A stretch of 10,769 nt of DNA, from the NCBI GenBank assembly GCA_045579195.1, contig JAZNLR010000062.1, positions 1 to 10,769 on the forward strand. The letters are read 5' to 3'. Under the pieces are notes generated by a model that had not been told where the DNA came from, did not search any database, and worked only from the letters and a program-made list of their open reading frames with translations. The position numbers and the translations under genes were made by a program. This stretch comes from JAZNLR01 sp045579195 (GTDB taxonomy: Bacteria > Bacillota > Clostridia > Christensenellales > CAMQZB01). Shown piece by piece: positions 1-5,793 of the stretch (position 1 is the first letter of the stretch; every line of letters begins with the position of its first letter).

Positions 1-13
1 CACTTTTGTAAAA

Positions 14-42
14 ATTATATCACAATGGCCTTTTGAAGTCAA
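14..42 (-). promoter_or_regulatory. Strong sigma-A promoter firing off the left edge
   Basis: Read on the minus strand, TTGACT (37-42) is followed by an exact 17-base spacer and a perfect TATAAT (14-19) with an extended -10 TGA just before it. Transcription would start near position 7 and run leftwards out of the window, so an unseen gene on the minus strand probably begins just beyond the edge. It lies downstream of the terminator of the 128-667 gene, so the two minus-strand genes look like separate transcription units. The bases from 43 to 95 show nothing else recognisable. Confidence 0.8.
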
Positions 43-95
43 TGGGAAAGCGTTTTTAGGCGTTGATTCATATCCCACAGGAATTTCTTGCAATC

Positions 96-126
96 AAAAA
101 AAGCAAGCTTTTTTTTGCTTGCTTTT
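96..126 (-). terminator. Intrinsic terminator of the YgjV-family gene
   Basis: A 10-bp stem (99-108 with 117-126, core GCAAGC/GCTTGC) closes an 8-base loop. On the minus strand it is followed by seven T (96-102). It begins directly after the stop codon at 128-130 of the minus-strand membrane protein gene. Confidence 0.85.
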
Positions 127-127
127 C

Positions 128-667
128 TCATTTTGTTCGATTGGGAAGCACGTGGTATTTCACGATGGAAACACAGTTTGCGACAAATTCAAAGACGTAA
201 GATAAGGTGGTGAAGAGCGCTGCCCCAGCAAACAGGTTGAAGAAGAAGGAAAGTGCCGTTGGGATCAGCATGGTGAAGCGAACGGTTTTGATGTTTCGGA
301 TGCGGAAGATGAATGCATATAAAAACAGCGCCGTAAGGAAAAGCAAATCAAGGGGTTTTGCATCTTTCAAGACGATGAGGTCGATCACGACGTACGACAC
401 GAGGGAAAGGAAGGAAAAGAAGAAAGACCATAAAATACTTGCGTTCTTGTCACTCTTTTCATAGGCGTAAAAGACCAGCGCGCGAATTAAGCTGAGCGCC
501 ATCCCGATCATCACGAAGTACTGCGCGTTGAATAGGTACGACAAGATGAGAAAAGAGACGCAGAGAGATTGAAACAAGAGATAGTTCTTTTTGTTTGTAA
601 AGTAAGCGCAGATGACGAAGATCAATGCAATAAAGCTTGTGAGATATGACAAAAATTCGTTTTCCAT
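128..667 (-). CDS. YgjV-family integral membrane protein
   Basis: A protein of 179 residues made almost entirely of hydrophobic stretches, with about six to seven predicted membrane-spanning segments (roughly residues 5-22, 27-45, 48-67, 77-97, 103-119, 125-145 and 150-168). These are separated by short loops rich in Lys and Arg. Overall length, helix layout and the Asn-Lys-Lys after the first helix fit the YgjV (Imp-YgjV) family, known as inner membrane proteins of unknown biochemical role. An upstream in-frame ATG at 707-709 would add 14 residues, but it overlaps the -10 box of the gene's own promoter and cannot be in the transcript, so the ATG at 665-667 is chosen. The ribosome binding site there is weak (a GGGG-containing stretch about 4 bases upstream). 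The gene is a single-gene unit with its own promoter and terminator, divergent from the cysE-cysS operon. Family assignment is from overall pattern, not catalytic motifs. Confidence 0.75.
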   Translation of the reverse strand: MENEFLSYLTSFIALIFVICAYFTNKKNYLLFQSLCVSFLILSYLFNAQYFVMIGMALSLIRALVFYAYEKSDKNASILWSFFFSFLSLVSYVVIDLIVLKDAKPLDLLFLTALFLYAFIFRIRNIKTVRFTMLIPTALSFFFNLFAGAALFTTLSYVFEFVANCVSIVKYHVLPNRTK

Positions 668-699
668 AGACCCCGTTTCCCATAGCACAGAATAGGTGA

Positions 700-728
700 A
701 TTCTAGCATAATTTCTGCAAATTGTCAA
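700..728 (-). promoter_or_regulatory. Promoter of the YgjV-family gene
   Basis: On the minus strand, TTGACA (723-728), a 17-base spacer and TAGAAT (700-705) are seen, with an extended -10 TGC at 706-708. The predicted start point is near 693, giving a leader of about 26 bases to the ATG at 667. The -10 region covers the upstream ATG at 707-709 and so decides the start codon of the gene. Confidence 0.85.
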
Positions 729-790
729 CGAAACGGCAAAAAGCGGAAAAAGAGCGCGATTCTGAAAAAATTCCGTGAGAAAGACAAAAA

Positions 791-855
791 ACAGTTTTCT
801 TTTTTGCATAGATGTGGTAAAATATGTTCACAAAACAGTTTTTGACTGCATAGAT
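791..855 (+). repeat. Imperfect direct repeat around the cys operon start point
   Basis: Two similar segments, 791-813 and 835-855, both begin with ACAGTTTT and end with TGCATAGAT, differing only in the T-rich middle. The first copy spans the -35 and spacer of the cysE promoter. The second lies at the start of the transcript. It may be a small local duplication or a coincidence of AT-rich sequence. Confidence 0.4.
795..823 (+). promoter_or_regulatory. cysE: Probable promoter of the T-box/cysE/cysS operon
   Basis: TAAAAT at 818-823 has an extended -10 TGG at 815-817. The -35 position 17 bases upstream is only TTTTCT (795-800), which is weak and is probably offset by the extended -10. The start point would be near 830, giving a leader of about 300 bases that contains the T-box. 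The stretch 729-794 between this promoter and the divergent one shows nothing recognisable. Confidence 0.6.
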
Positions 856-872
856 TGAGAAAAAAGCCCTTT

Positions 873-1119
873 TTAAAGAAGAGTACGGCACGATCAGGAA
901 GCCGACAGAGAGCAAAGGTCAACGGCTGAAAGCCTTTGCAATTCCCCGAAAATGCCCGAACGTGCGCTTTAAAAACCCAAATCGGGTGGCTTCCGCGGAG
1001 GAAATGCCGCGGCGTGGTTTTCGCGTTAAGAAAAAAGAGCTTGCAATTTTTTTGCAAGGAAGTAAAGTGGGACAGCGATGACACGCCTTTATCGAAAGAG
1101 GGCGTGTTTTTATTTTTTT
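873..1119 (+). promoter_or_regulatory. Cysteine T-box riboswitch leader
   Basis: A tRNA-sensing leader that controls transcription of cysE-cysS. Stem I: base AAAG/CTTT (875-878 with 967-970), an AGUA motif (882-885) facing GAA (958-960), and a distal helix GCAAAGG/CCTTTGC (912-918 with 933-939) preceded by the usual AGAGAGC and capped by a purine-rich loop. UGC, a cysteine codon, lies in the specifier region at 963-965. A second UGC at 953-955 is probably paired. A middle hairpin is formed by CCGCGG repeats (993-998 with 1007-1012) and stem III by CTTGCAA/TTGCAAG (1040-1046 with 1052-1058). The T-box core AAAGUGGGACAGCG (1064-1077) folds as antiterminator: AAAG, bulge UGGGACA, GCG, loop, CGC, CUUU (to 1090). 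The 3' half of this fold is shared with the terminator. Known T-boxes read through when uncharged tRNA pairs with the UGGN bulge. Specifier assignment is inferred mainly from the downstream genes and base pairing. Confidence 0.9.
1081..1119 (+). terminator. T-box regulated intrinsic terminator
   Basis: ACACGCCTTT (1081-1090) pairs with GAGGGCGTGT (1098-1107) over 10 bp including two G-U pairs, around a 7-base loop. It is followed by a T-rich tract to 1119. Bases 1084-1090 are also needed for the antiterminator, so the two folds exclude each other. The hairpin ends directly before the cysE ribosome binding site (1120-1126). Confidence 0.9.
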
Positions 1120-1129
1120 GGAGGAGAAA

Positions 1130-1798
1130 ATGTTTCGAACACTTCGTGCGGACATTCGCCAGATTCGAGAAAAAGACCCGGCAGCGCGGAGTACGTTGGA
1201 AATCATCTTGACGTACTCAGGGTTTCACGCGCTCGTCTATTACCGCATTGCACATTTCTTTTATCGCATTCGTCTGAAACTTCTTGCACGCATGATCAGT
1301 CAGTTTGCAAAGTTTTTGACCGGCATTGAGATCCATCCCGGGGCCAAGATCGGCAAAGGGGTGTTCATCGATCACGGCGCGGGCGTTGTGATCGGCGAGA
1401 CGACGGAAATCGGAGATGACGTCGTCATCTATCAGGGGGTCACCTTGGGCGGAACGGGAAAGGAAAAGGGGAAACGCCATCCCACCATCGGCGATCACGT
1501 TGTGATCAGCGCAGGCGCAAAGGTTTTAGGACCGTTCCGTGTCGGGAATTATTCTAAAATTGGTGCAGGTTCGGTTGTGCTCAAAGAAGTCCCTGACTAT
1601 AGTACGGTTGTCGGAATCCCAGGCCGCGTTGTGAAGATTCGGGATCAGCGCGTTGATGATATGGATCAGGTCAAATTGCCTGACCCGATCATGGAAGAAC
1701 TTCGTGCGCTCCGTGCACGCGTTACCGCGTTGGAGTGCGAAAAGATGAGGCGGGAATTTGAAGAATTAAAAGAACGAGAAGAAGGAGATAAAAAATGA
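1130..1798 (+). CDS. cysE: Serine O-acetyltransferase (CysE/EpsC type)
   Basis: Transfers acetyl from acetyl-CoA to L-serine, giving O-acetylserine for cysteine synthesis in the cytoplasm. The 222-residue protein has an N-terminal helical domain (about 1-65) and a left-handed beta-helix of hexapeptide repeats (about 66-170) with the family pattern IHPGAKIG, IDHGAGVVIGET, VTLGGTG and RHP. The Asp81-His82 pair matches the catalytic His region of CysE, and Arg116-His117-Pro118 the conserved active-site loop. It is shorter than the roughly 270-residue E. coli enzyme, lacking part of the N-terminal domain, as is usual for Gram-positive enzymes. The C-terminus (about 190-222) is a charged heptad-like helix. 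The start is ATG 1130 with GGAGGAG at 1120-1126. A TTG at 1118 lies inside the terminator and binding site and is rejected. The stop overlaps the cysS start (ATGA). Confidence 0.95.
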   Translation: MFRTLRADIRQIREKDPAARSTLEIILTYSGFHALVYYRIAHFFYRIRLKLLARMISQFAKFLTGIEIHPGAKIGKGVFIDHGAGVVIGETTEIGDDVVIYQGVTLGGTGKEKGKRHPTIGDHVVISAGAKVLGPFRVGNYSKIGAGSVVLKEVPDYSTVVGIPGRVVKIRDQRVDDMDQVKLPDPIMEELRALRARVTALECEKMRREFEELKEREEGDKK

Positions 1799-3171
1799 GA
1801 GTTTATAACACGATGTCTCGCAAGAAAGAGGAATTTGTTCCGCTTGACAGAACGGTCAGAATGTACTCCTGCGGCCCGACGGTTTACAATTTTGCCCACA
1901 TTGGCAACATGCGCACTTATATCTTTATGGATATCTTGACGCGCGTTTTGAAGTATAACGGATATAAGGTGAAGTCCGTGATGAACATCACAGATGTCGG
2001 TCATCTTCTTTCGGATGCGGATGAAGGTGAGGACAAAATGGTTAAGGCGAGCAAGGAACAGAAAAAGACCCCGTATGAAATTGCGGCGTTCTATACCGAC
2101 GTTTTCTTTGCGGACCTTGCAAAGTTGAACATCGCGCGCCCGAACGTTACACCGAAAGCCACCGATCATATCCCCGAGATGATCGACATCGTCAAGACAC
2201 TGGAAGAGCGCGGTTTTGGCTATGAAACGGATGACGGCATTTATTACGACATCGCAAAATTCGCAGATTACGGAAGGCTTTCCCGCATCAACCTCGAGGA
2301 ACAGATCGCAGGTGCGCGCGTTGAGGTCAACGAAGGAAAGCGTCATCCTGCTGACTTTGCGCTGTGGAAAAAAGCACCGAAGGAACACATTATGCAGTGG
2401 GAATCGCCCTGGGGCATGGGATATCCCGGTTGGCACATTGAGTGCACCGCGATGAGCCGGAAATACTTAGGCGATACCTTTGACATTCACACGGGTGGCG
2501 TGGATCACATCCCCATCCACCACGAAAACGAGATCGCACAGAGCGCAGGCCTTACCGGGAAAGATCCTGCAAAGTACTGGATGCACGGTGAGTTTATGAT
2601 GGTGGACGGCGGCAAGATGAGCAAAAAACTTGGCAATACGTATACCATTTCGCAGCTTGATGAGATGGGATATCGCCCGATGGTCTTCCGTTACTTCTGC
2701 CTCAATGCGCACTATCGCAAGAAGCTCAACTTTACGTTTGAGGGAATGGACGGTGCAAAAGTGGCTTACAACAAACTTCTTGCAAACCTCCAGAAGCACA
2801 AGGCTTCGGATGCTACAACCGATCCGGAAGTTCTCAAGGCATATCAGGAGAAGTTTGATGAGGCCGTTTCGGACGATCTCAACATCCCGCTCGGCCTTGG
2901 AATTCTCTATACGGCGCTCAAAGAGCCCAAAAGCAAGGATATTTATAACCTTGCGCAGAAGTTTGACGAGGTTTTGGGTCTTCGCCTTGCGGATCTTCCC
3001 GAAGAGGAGAAGGTGGAGCTGCCGAAAGAGATCTTGGAGCTCTGCGAGGCGCGCATGGCTGCAAAGAAGGAAAAGAACTTCGCGCTTGCGGATGAACTCC
3101 GTGCGCAAATCACCGCCATGGGATACGTCGTTCGTGACATTCCGGGGGGATATGAGTGCGTAAAAGCGTGA
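1795..3171 (+). CDS. cysS: Cysteinyl-tRNA synthetase
   Basis: Charges tRNA-Cys with cysteine using ATP; cytoplasmic, class I synthetase. The 458-residue length is normal (E. coli 461). The HIGH-type signature is HIGN at 35-38 and the KMSKS-type loop is KMSKK at 274-278. The four zinc ligands that recognise cysteine are all present: Cys26 in the CGPTVY motif, Cys217 in ECTAMS, and His242 and Glu246 in HHENE. The C-terminal part (about 345-458) is helical and corresponds to the DALR and anticodon-binding regions. It is translationally coupled to cysE by the ATGA overlap, with GAAGGAG at 1780-1786 as ribosome binding site. Shared control by the T-box fits its product: uncharged tRNA-Cys is the direct signal that cysteine or this enzyme is limiting. 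Confidence 0.97.
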   Translation: MRVYNTMSRKKEEFVPLDRTVRMYSCGPTVYNFAHIGNMRTYIFMDILTRVLKYNGYKVKSVMNITDVGHLLSDADEGEDKMVKASKEQKKTPYEIAAFYTDVFFADLAKLNIARPNVTPKATDHIPEMIDIVKTLEERGFGYETDDGIYYDIAKFADYGRLSRINLEEQIAGARVEVNEGKRHPADFALWKKAPKEHIMQWESPWGMGYPGWHIECTAMSRKYLGDTFDIHTGGVDHIPIHHENEIAQSAGLTGKDPAKYWMHGEFMMVDGGKMSKKLGNTYTISQLDEMGYRPMVFRYFCLNAHYRKKLNFTFEGMDGAKVAYNKLLANLQKHKASDATTDPEVLKAYQEKFDEAVSDDLNIPLGLGILYTALKEPKSKDIYNLAQKFDEVLGLRLADLPEEEKVELPKEILELCEARMAAKKEKNFALADELRAQITAMGYVVRDIPGGYECVKA

Positions 3172-3179
3172 TGAAACTT

Positions 3180-3209
3180 AAAAAGGCAACCTTAGAAGGT
3201 TGCCTTTTT
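3180..3209. terminator. Bidirectional terminator between cysS and the microprotein gene
   Basis: A 12-bp hairpin, AAAAAGGCAACC (3180-3191) with GGTTGCCTTTTT (3198-3209) around TTAGAA. It ends in a T run on both strands, so it can stop cysS transcription and also the convergent minus-strand transcript of the small gene ending at 3221. Confidence 0.9.
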
Positions 3210-3220
3210 GTTTGCCGCCG

Positions 3221-3361
3221 TCAAAGCGTGAGGTTAAGTCCGCCAAAGGTCGAGAGGAGAGAAAGAAGAATAAGAAGCTGGGTCAAATCAACGCGGCTGT
3301 TGGAAAACAACAGCAGGAAGACGAGGGCAAAGATGATCGAGGAATTGCAAGTGCAGTCCAT
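3221..3361 (-). CDS. 46-residue hydrophobic microprotein with N-terminal Cys-x-Cys
   Basis: A short minus-strand gene with good translation signals: ATG at 3359-3361 is preceded by GGAGG at 3370-3374 with an 8-base gap. The stop lies 12 bases from a bidirectional terminator. The product has a short polar N-terminus with Cys3 and Cys5, a hydrophobic segment at about 8-20 (IIFALVFLLLF core), an Asn-Ser-Arg-Val-Asp linker, and a second Leu-rich segment at about 25-40 ending in STFGGLNLTL. This suggests one or two short membrane or membrane-surface helices. It is transcribed divergently from the ArsR-family gene, which suggests, but does not prove, joint control. No family or function is recognised. 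The frame stays open upstream to 3547 but the longer form runs over the arsR start and lacks a ribosome binding site. It could be a chance frame, but Shine-Dalgarno, composition and terminator together argue otherwise. Confidence 0.6.
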   Translation of the reverse strand: MDCTCNSSIIFALVFLLLFSNSRVDLTQLLILLSLLSTFGGLNLTL

Positions 3362-3417
3362 AAAAGAAACCTCCGTTTCGTGAAAAATCGATCTTATATG
3401 ATTGTATGCGACAGTCT

Positions 3418-3446
3418 TTGACAATGTGCATATGGTATGCTGTTCA
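3418..3446 (+). promoter_or_regulatory. Possible arsR promoter with overlapping dyad
   Basis: TTGACA at 3418-3423 is a perfect -35 box. Seventeen bases on lies TGTTCA (3441-3446), a poor -10 helped by TGC directly before it. The spacer contains a perfect inverted repeat, GCATA TGG TATGC (3428-3440), placed where a repressor would block polymerase. TGTTCA resembles half-sites of ArsR/SmtB operators, though no matching TGAACA is seen at the right distance. On the minus strand no convincing promoter for the microprotein was found; the best -10 is TATAAG at 3393-3398 without a -35. The spacer 3362-3482 holds nothing else. Confidence 0.4.
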
Positions 3447-3482
3447 CGTGAGGAAATCTTCACCGAAGGAGGATTCAAAAAA

Positions 3483-3824
3483 ATGGAAGGCCCGATGTTG
3501 CTGTTGGACAAAAAGACCGAGCGCTTTGTGCAGACGTACATCCCCAATCACAAGGTCATCGGTGAGCTTGTGGATTTTTTCAGCGTCTTTTCGGATAGCA
3601 CGCGACTCAAGATCCTTGCGGTGCTCTCCCTCTCCGAAATGTGTGTGACCGATCTTTCAAACATTCTTGAGATGAATCAAACCACCGTTTCGCACCAGCT
3701 GAAGTACTTGCGGAATATGGGGTGCGTGCGCTGTCGGCGGCAGGGGAAGATCAGTTTTTACTCTCTTTACAGTGAGAAAATCAACGACGTTCTTTTGAGC
3801 GGCGTGGATTACATCGGCTATTGA
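3483..3824 (+). CDS. ArsR/SmtB-family winged-helix repressor
   Basis: A 113-residue dimeric DNA-binding regulator. The HTH core follows the family order: FSDSTRLKIL (36-45), SEMCVTDLSNIL (51-62), recognition helix NQTTVSHQLKYLRN (65-78), then the wing with RRQGKISFYSL (85-95). In the metal-sensing members the third helix carries Cys-Val-Cys; here it is Cys54-Val-Thr56, so one ligand is missing. Cys81 and Cys84 near the recognition helix could be alternative thiols. It may therefore sense a different metal, a redox state or something else. The start at ATG 3483 has AAGGAGG at 3466-3472; the frame is open upstream to 3402 but without a binding site. The gene is alone on its strand, closed by a terminator, and divergent from the 46-residue microprotein gene, its most likely target besides itself. 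Confidence 0.9.
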   Translation: MEGPMLLLDKKTERFVQTYIPNHKVIGELVDFFSVFSDSTRLKILAVLSLSEMCVTDLSNILEMNQTTVSHQLKYLRNMGCVRCRRQGKISFYSLYSEKINDVLLSGVDYIGY

Positions 3825-3844
3825 TCGCGGTTCTACACCTCACG

Positions 3845-3860
3845 TTGCGGATGTCCGCAA
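3845..3860. repeat. Inverted repeat TTGCGGA-TG-TCCGCAA
   Basis: Two perfect 7-base arms around a 2-base centre, between the arsR stop codon and the arsR terminator. As RNA it would make a small 6-bp hairpin with a 4-base loop in the arsR 3' end. As DNA it could be an operator 69 bases upstream of the uvrC -35 box. It does not match the Gram-positive LexA consensus (GAAC-N4-GTTC type). Confidence 0.55.
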
Positions 3861-3874
3861 ATATTCATCCTCGG

Positions 3875-3912
3875 AAAGGGCAAAGGGAAATCCTTTTGCC
3901 CTTTCTTTTTTT
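3875..3912 (+). terminator. Intrinsic terminator of the arsR gene
   Basis: AAAGGGCAAAGG (3875-3886) pairs with CCTTTTGCCCTTT (3892-3904) with one bulged base and a small loop. The T tract continues to 3912. Confidence 0.88.
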
Positions 3913-3928
3913 GAAAAACAAAAAACCT

Positions 3929-3957
3929 TTGACGGATGCGCGGTTTTGCGATATACT
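3929..3957 (+). promoter_or_regulatory. uvrC: uvrC promoter, abutting the start codon
   Basis: TTGACG (3929-3934), a 17-base spacer and TATACT (3952-3957) form a near-consensus sigma-A promoter. The start point is predicted at 3964-3965, only two or three bases before the uvrC ATG at 3967. GCGATAT occurs twice, at 3948-3954 overlapping the -10 box and at 3962-3968 overlapping the ATG. Confidence 0.85.
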
Positions 3958-3966
3958 ATTAGCGAT

Positions 3967-5793
3967 ATGGCATGGTTTGATGAAAAACTGAAAAATTTAC
4001 CCGATCAACCCGGGTGCTATTTGATGTATGATGCGCAAGGGGAGATCATTTACATCGGAAAGGCGCGTTCGCTGAAGAATCGCGTCCGGCAGTACTTCCA
4101 CGCTTCCGCAAACAAGACCGAAAAGACCATTGCAATGGTCAGCCACATCCGTGATTTTCGCTATATCATCACCAACAGCGAAACGGATGCATTCGTTTTG
4201 GAAGCAAACCTCATCAAACGCCACAAACCGCAATATAACATCCTTTTGAAGGATGACAAATCCTATCCTTACGTTCGCATTCAGTTCAAGGATGCATTCC
4301 CTGCCGTGGAGTACACGCGCAAGCTCAAGCGTGACGGCGCGAAGTACTTCGGGCCGTACATGGGGGGCGTCAGCATTCGCGAGATGCTCGATCTCATTGC
4401 GGATGCATTTGGCGTTCGCACTTGCCATGTCAAGATGGGAAAGAACTTGCGCCCGTGCTTGAATTATCACATCGGCCGTTGCCCGGCGCCCTGTGCTGGA
4501 AAGATCACGAAAGAGGAATATGACGCGCGCTTGCAGGCCGTTGTGGAGTTCTTGAAAGGGCATACGGACGGCGTTTCGCAAGTCTTGGAAGAGCGCATGC
4601 AGACGGCGGCGGAAAACGAGAACTTTGAACGCGCCATTACGTTGCGCGAGCGCTTGAAGATCATAGAAAAGATTCGCGAAAAGAAGATCACGTCTTTCCC
4701 CAAGGATTACAATATGGACGTTTTCGGCTTCTTCACGAACGGAAATCAGCGCGCTGTTTCCCAACTCTTTATTCGCCAGGGAAGAATGCAGGGTGGCGAA
4801 AACTTCCACGTCATTGACACGGCGTCCTCGGTTTCCGAGCTTTTGGGTTCTTTCCTCGTGCAATATTATGAAAATGCGGTCATCCCAGAGGAGATCGCCG
4901 TGTCTGAAGAGACGGACTGCGAGATCCTGTCTAAAATTCTCTCCGAGCGAGCAAAGCGCAAGGTGAATGTCTTCGTTCCGAAAATGGGCGTGAGAAAACA
5001 GCTCTGCGAAATGGCGAACGCCAACGCGCAAGACTTCCTGGACAAGAGCATGGACACCATCAAGCTCAAGGAGAATATGACTGTGGGCGCGGTTGCGCTG
5101 CTCAAAGAATACCTCTCGTTGCCCACGTTGCCTCGCCGCATCGAGTGTTACGATATTTCCAACATCAGCGGAACGGACAAGACCGCATCTATGACGGTTG
5201 CCATTGACGGAACGTGCGAGCGAAAGCTTTATCGCCGTTTTCGCATCAAGACGGTGGAAGGCGCAAACGATTTTGCGTCCATGGCGGAGGTTATTGGCCG
5301 TCGCTTGACGCGCTTGCTTGATGAAAACGAGACGGATGCAAGCTTTTCGGCGCGACCCTCTCTCATCGTCATTGACGGCGGAAAAGGTCAGCTTGGGTAC
5401 GCACAGGACGTGATGAAGGGCCTTGGGCTTGATATTCCGATGATCGGCCTTGCAAAGCGCGAAGAGGAAATTTTCCTCCCAACGCGTGAAGATCCCATCG
5501 TTTTGCCGAAGAATAACAATGCGCTCAAGCTCATTCAGCGCATTCGCGATGAATCTCACCGCTTTGCCATCACATACCATCGGACGTTGCGCACAAAGAC
5601 TGCGCTTCACTCCCTCTTGGATGAGCTTTCCGGCGTGGGAGAAAAGCGAAAGGCCGCGCTCGTTGCACATTTCAGAACACTCAATCGCGTCAAAGAAGCT
5701 TCTGTTTCCGAGCTTGAAAAGGTGGAGGGAATCGGGAAGAGTTTGGCGGAAAGCATCTATGAACAATTGCACAACGGAGAAGAACGAAAATGA
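3967..5793 (+). CDS. uvrC: UvrABC excinuclease subunit C
   Basis: Makes the 3' and 5' incisions beside DNA lesions marked by UvrA-UvrB in nucleotide excision repair. The 608-residue protein has the full domain order: GIY-YIG nuclease at the N-terminus (Gly16-Cys17-Tyr18 and Tyr29-Ile-Gly-Lys-Ala), a Cys-rich region with NYHIGRCPAPC, a UVR helix that contacts UvrB (about 207-242), the RNase H-like nuclease with Asp396 (YDISNISG), Asp470 (IDGGKGQL) and His531 (DESHRFAI), and a C-terminal helix-hairpin-helix pair (about 552-605). Length is normal. The ATG at 3967 puts the LPDQPG motif at the usual distance. A TTG at 3946 would start inside the promoter and is rejected. No Shine-Dalgarno sequence precedes the ATG, which agrees with a leaderless message. 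Its stop overlaps the next start (ATGA). It heads a six-gene series. Confidence 0.97.
   Translation: MAWFDEKLKNLPDQPGCYLMYDAQGEIIYIGKARSLKNRVRQYFHASANKTEKTIAMVSHIRDFRYIITNSETDAFVLEANLIKRHKPQYNILLKDDKSYPYVRIQFKDAFPAVEYTRKLKRDGAKYFGPYMGGVSIREMLDLIADAFGVRTCHVKMGKNLRPCLNYHIGRCPAPCAGKITKEEYDARLQAVVEFLKGHTDGVSQVLEERMQTAAENENFERAITLRERLKIIEKIREKKITSFPKDYNMDVFGFFTNGNQRAVSQLFIRQGRMQGGENFHVIDTASSVSELLGSFLVQYYENAVIPEEIAVSEETDCEILSKILSERAKRKVNVFVPKMGVRKQLCEMANANAQDFLDKSMDTIKLKENMTVGAVALLKEYLSLPTLPRRIECYDISNISGTDKTASMTVAIDGTCERKLYRRFRIKTVEGANDFASMAEVIGRRLTRLLDENETDASFSARPSLIVIDGGKGQLGYAQDVMKGLGLDIPMIGLAKREEEIFLPTREDPIVLPKNNNALKLIQRIRDESHRFAITYHRTLRTKTALHSLLDELSGVGEKRKAALVAHFRTLNRVKEASVSELEKVEGIGKSLAESIYEQLHNGEERK

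Noticed and set aside
993..1012. CCGCGG repeats as part of a CRISPR-like or other repeat array
   Set aside because: There are only two copies and they pair with each other as a leader hairpin inside the T-box.
830..1080. A SAM or other metabolite riboswitch in front of cysE
   Set aside because: The AGAGAGC element, AGUA motif, UGGN bulge and antiterminator/terminator switch identify a T-box; no SAM aptamer features were seen.
1118..1132. TTG at 1118 as an earlier start for cysE
   Set aside because: It sits in the terminator T tract and overlaps the GGAGGAG binding site that serves ATG 1130.
1666..2436. A 256-codon minus-strand frame over the end of cysE and cysS
   Set aside because: Antisense shadow of two well-identified genes; the protein sequence shows no family features.
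3402..3485. Longer arsR reading frame beginning at 3402
   Set aside because: It would begin upstream of the TTGACA box. The AAGGAGG site at 3466-3472 points to ATG 3483, and the added residues do not resemble the family.
3845..3860. LexA (SOS) box for uvrC
   Set aside because: The palindrome does not match the Gram-positive GAAC-N4-GTTC pattern and no such box was seen at the promoter.
3946..3969. TTG at 3946 as an earlier start for uvrC
   Set aside because: It lies in the promoter spacer upstream of the predicted start point and has no ribosome binding site.
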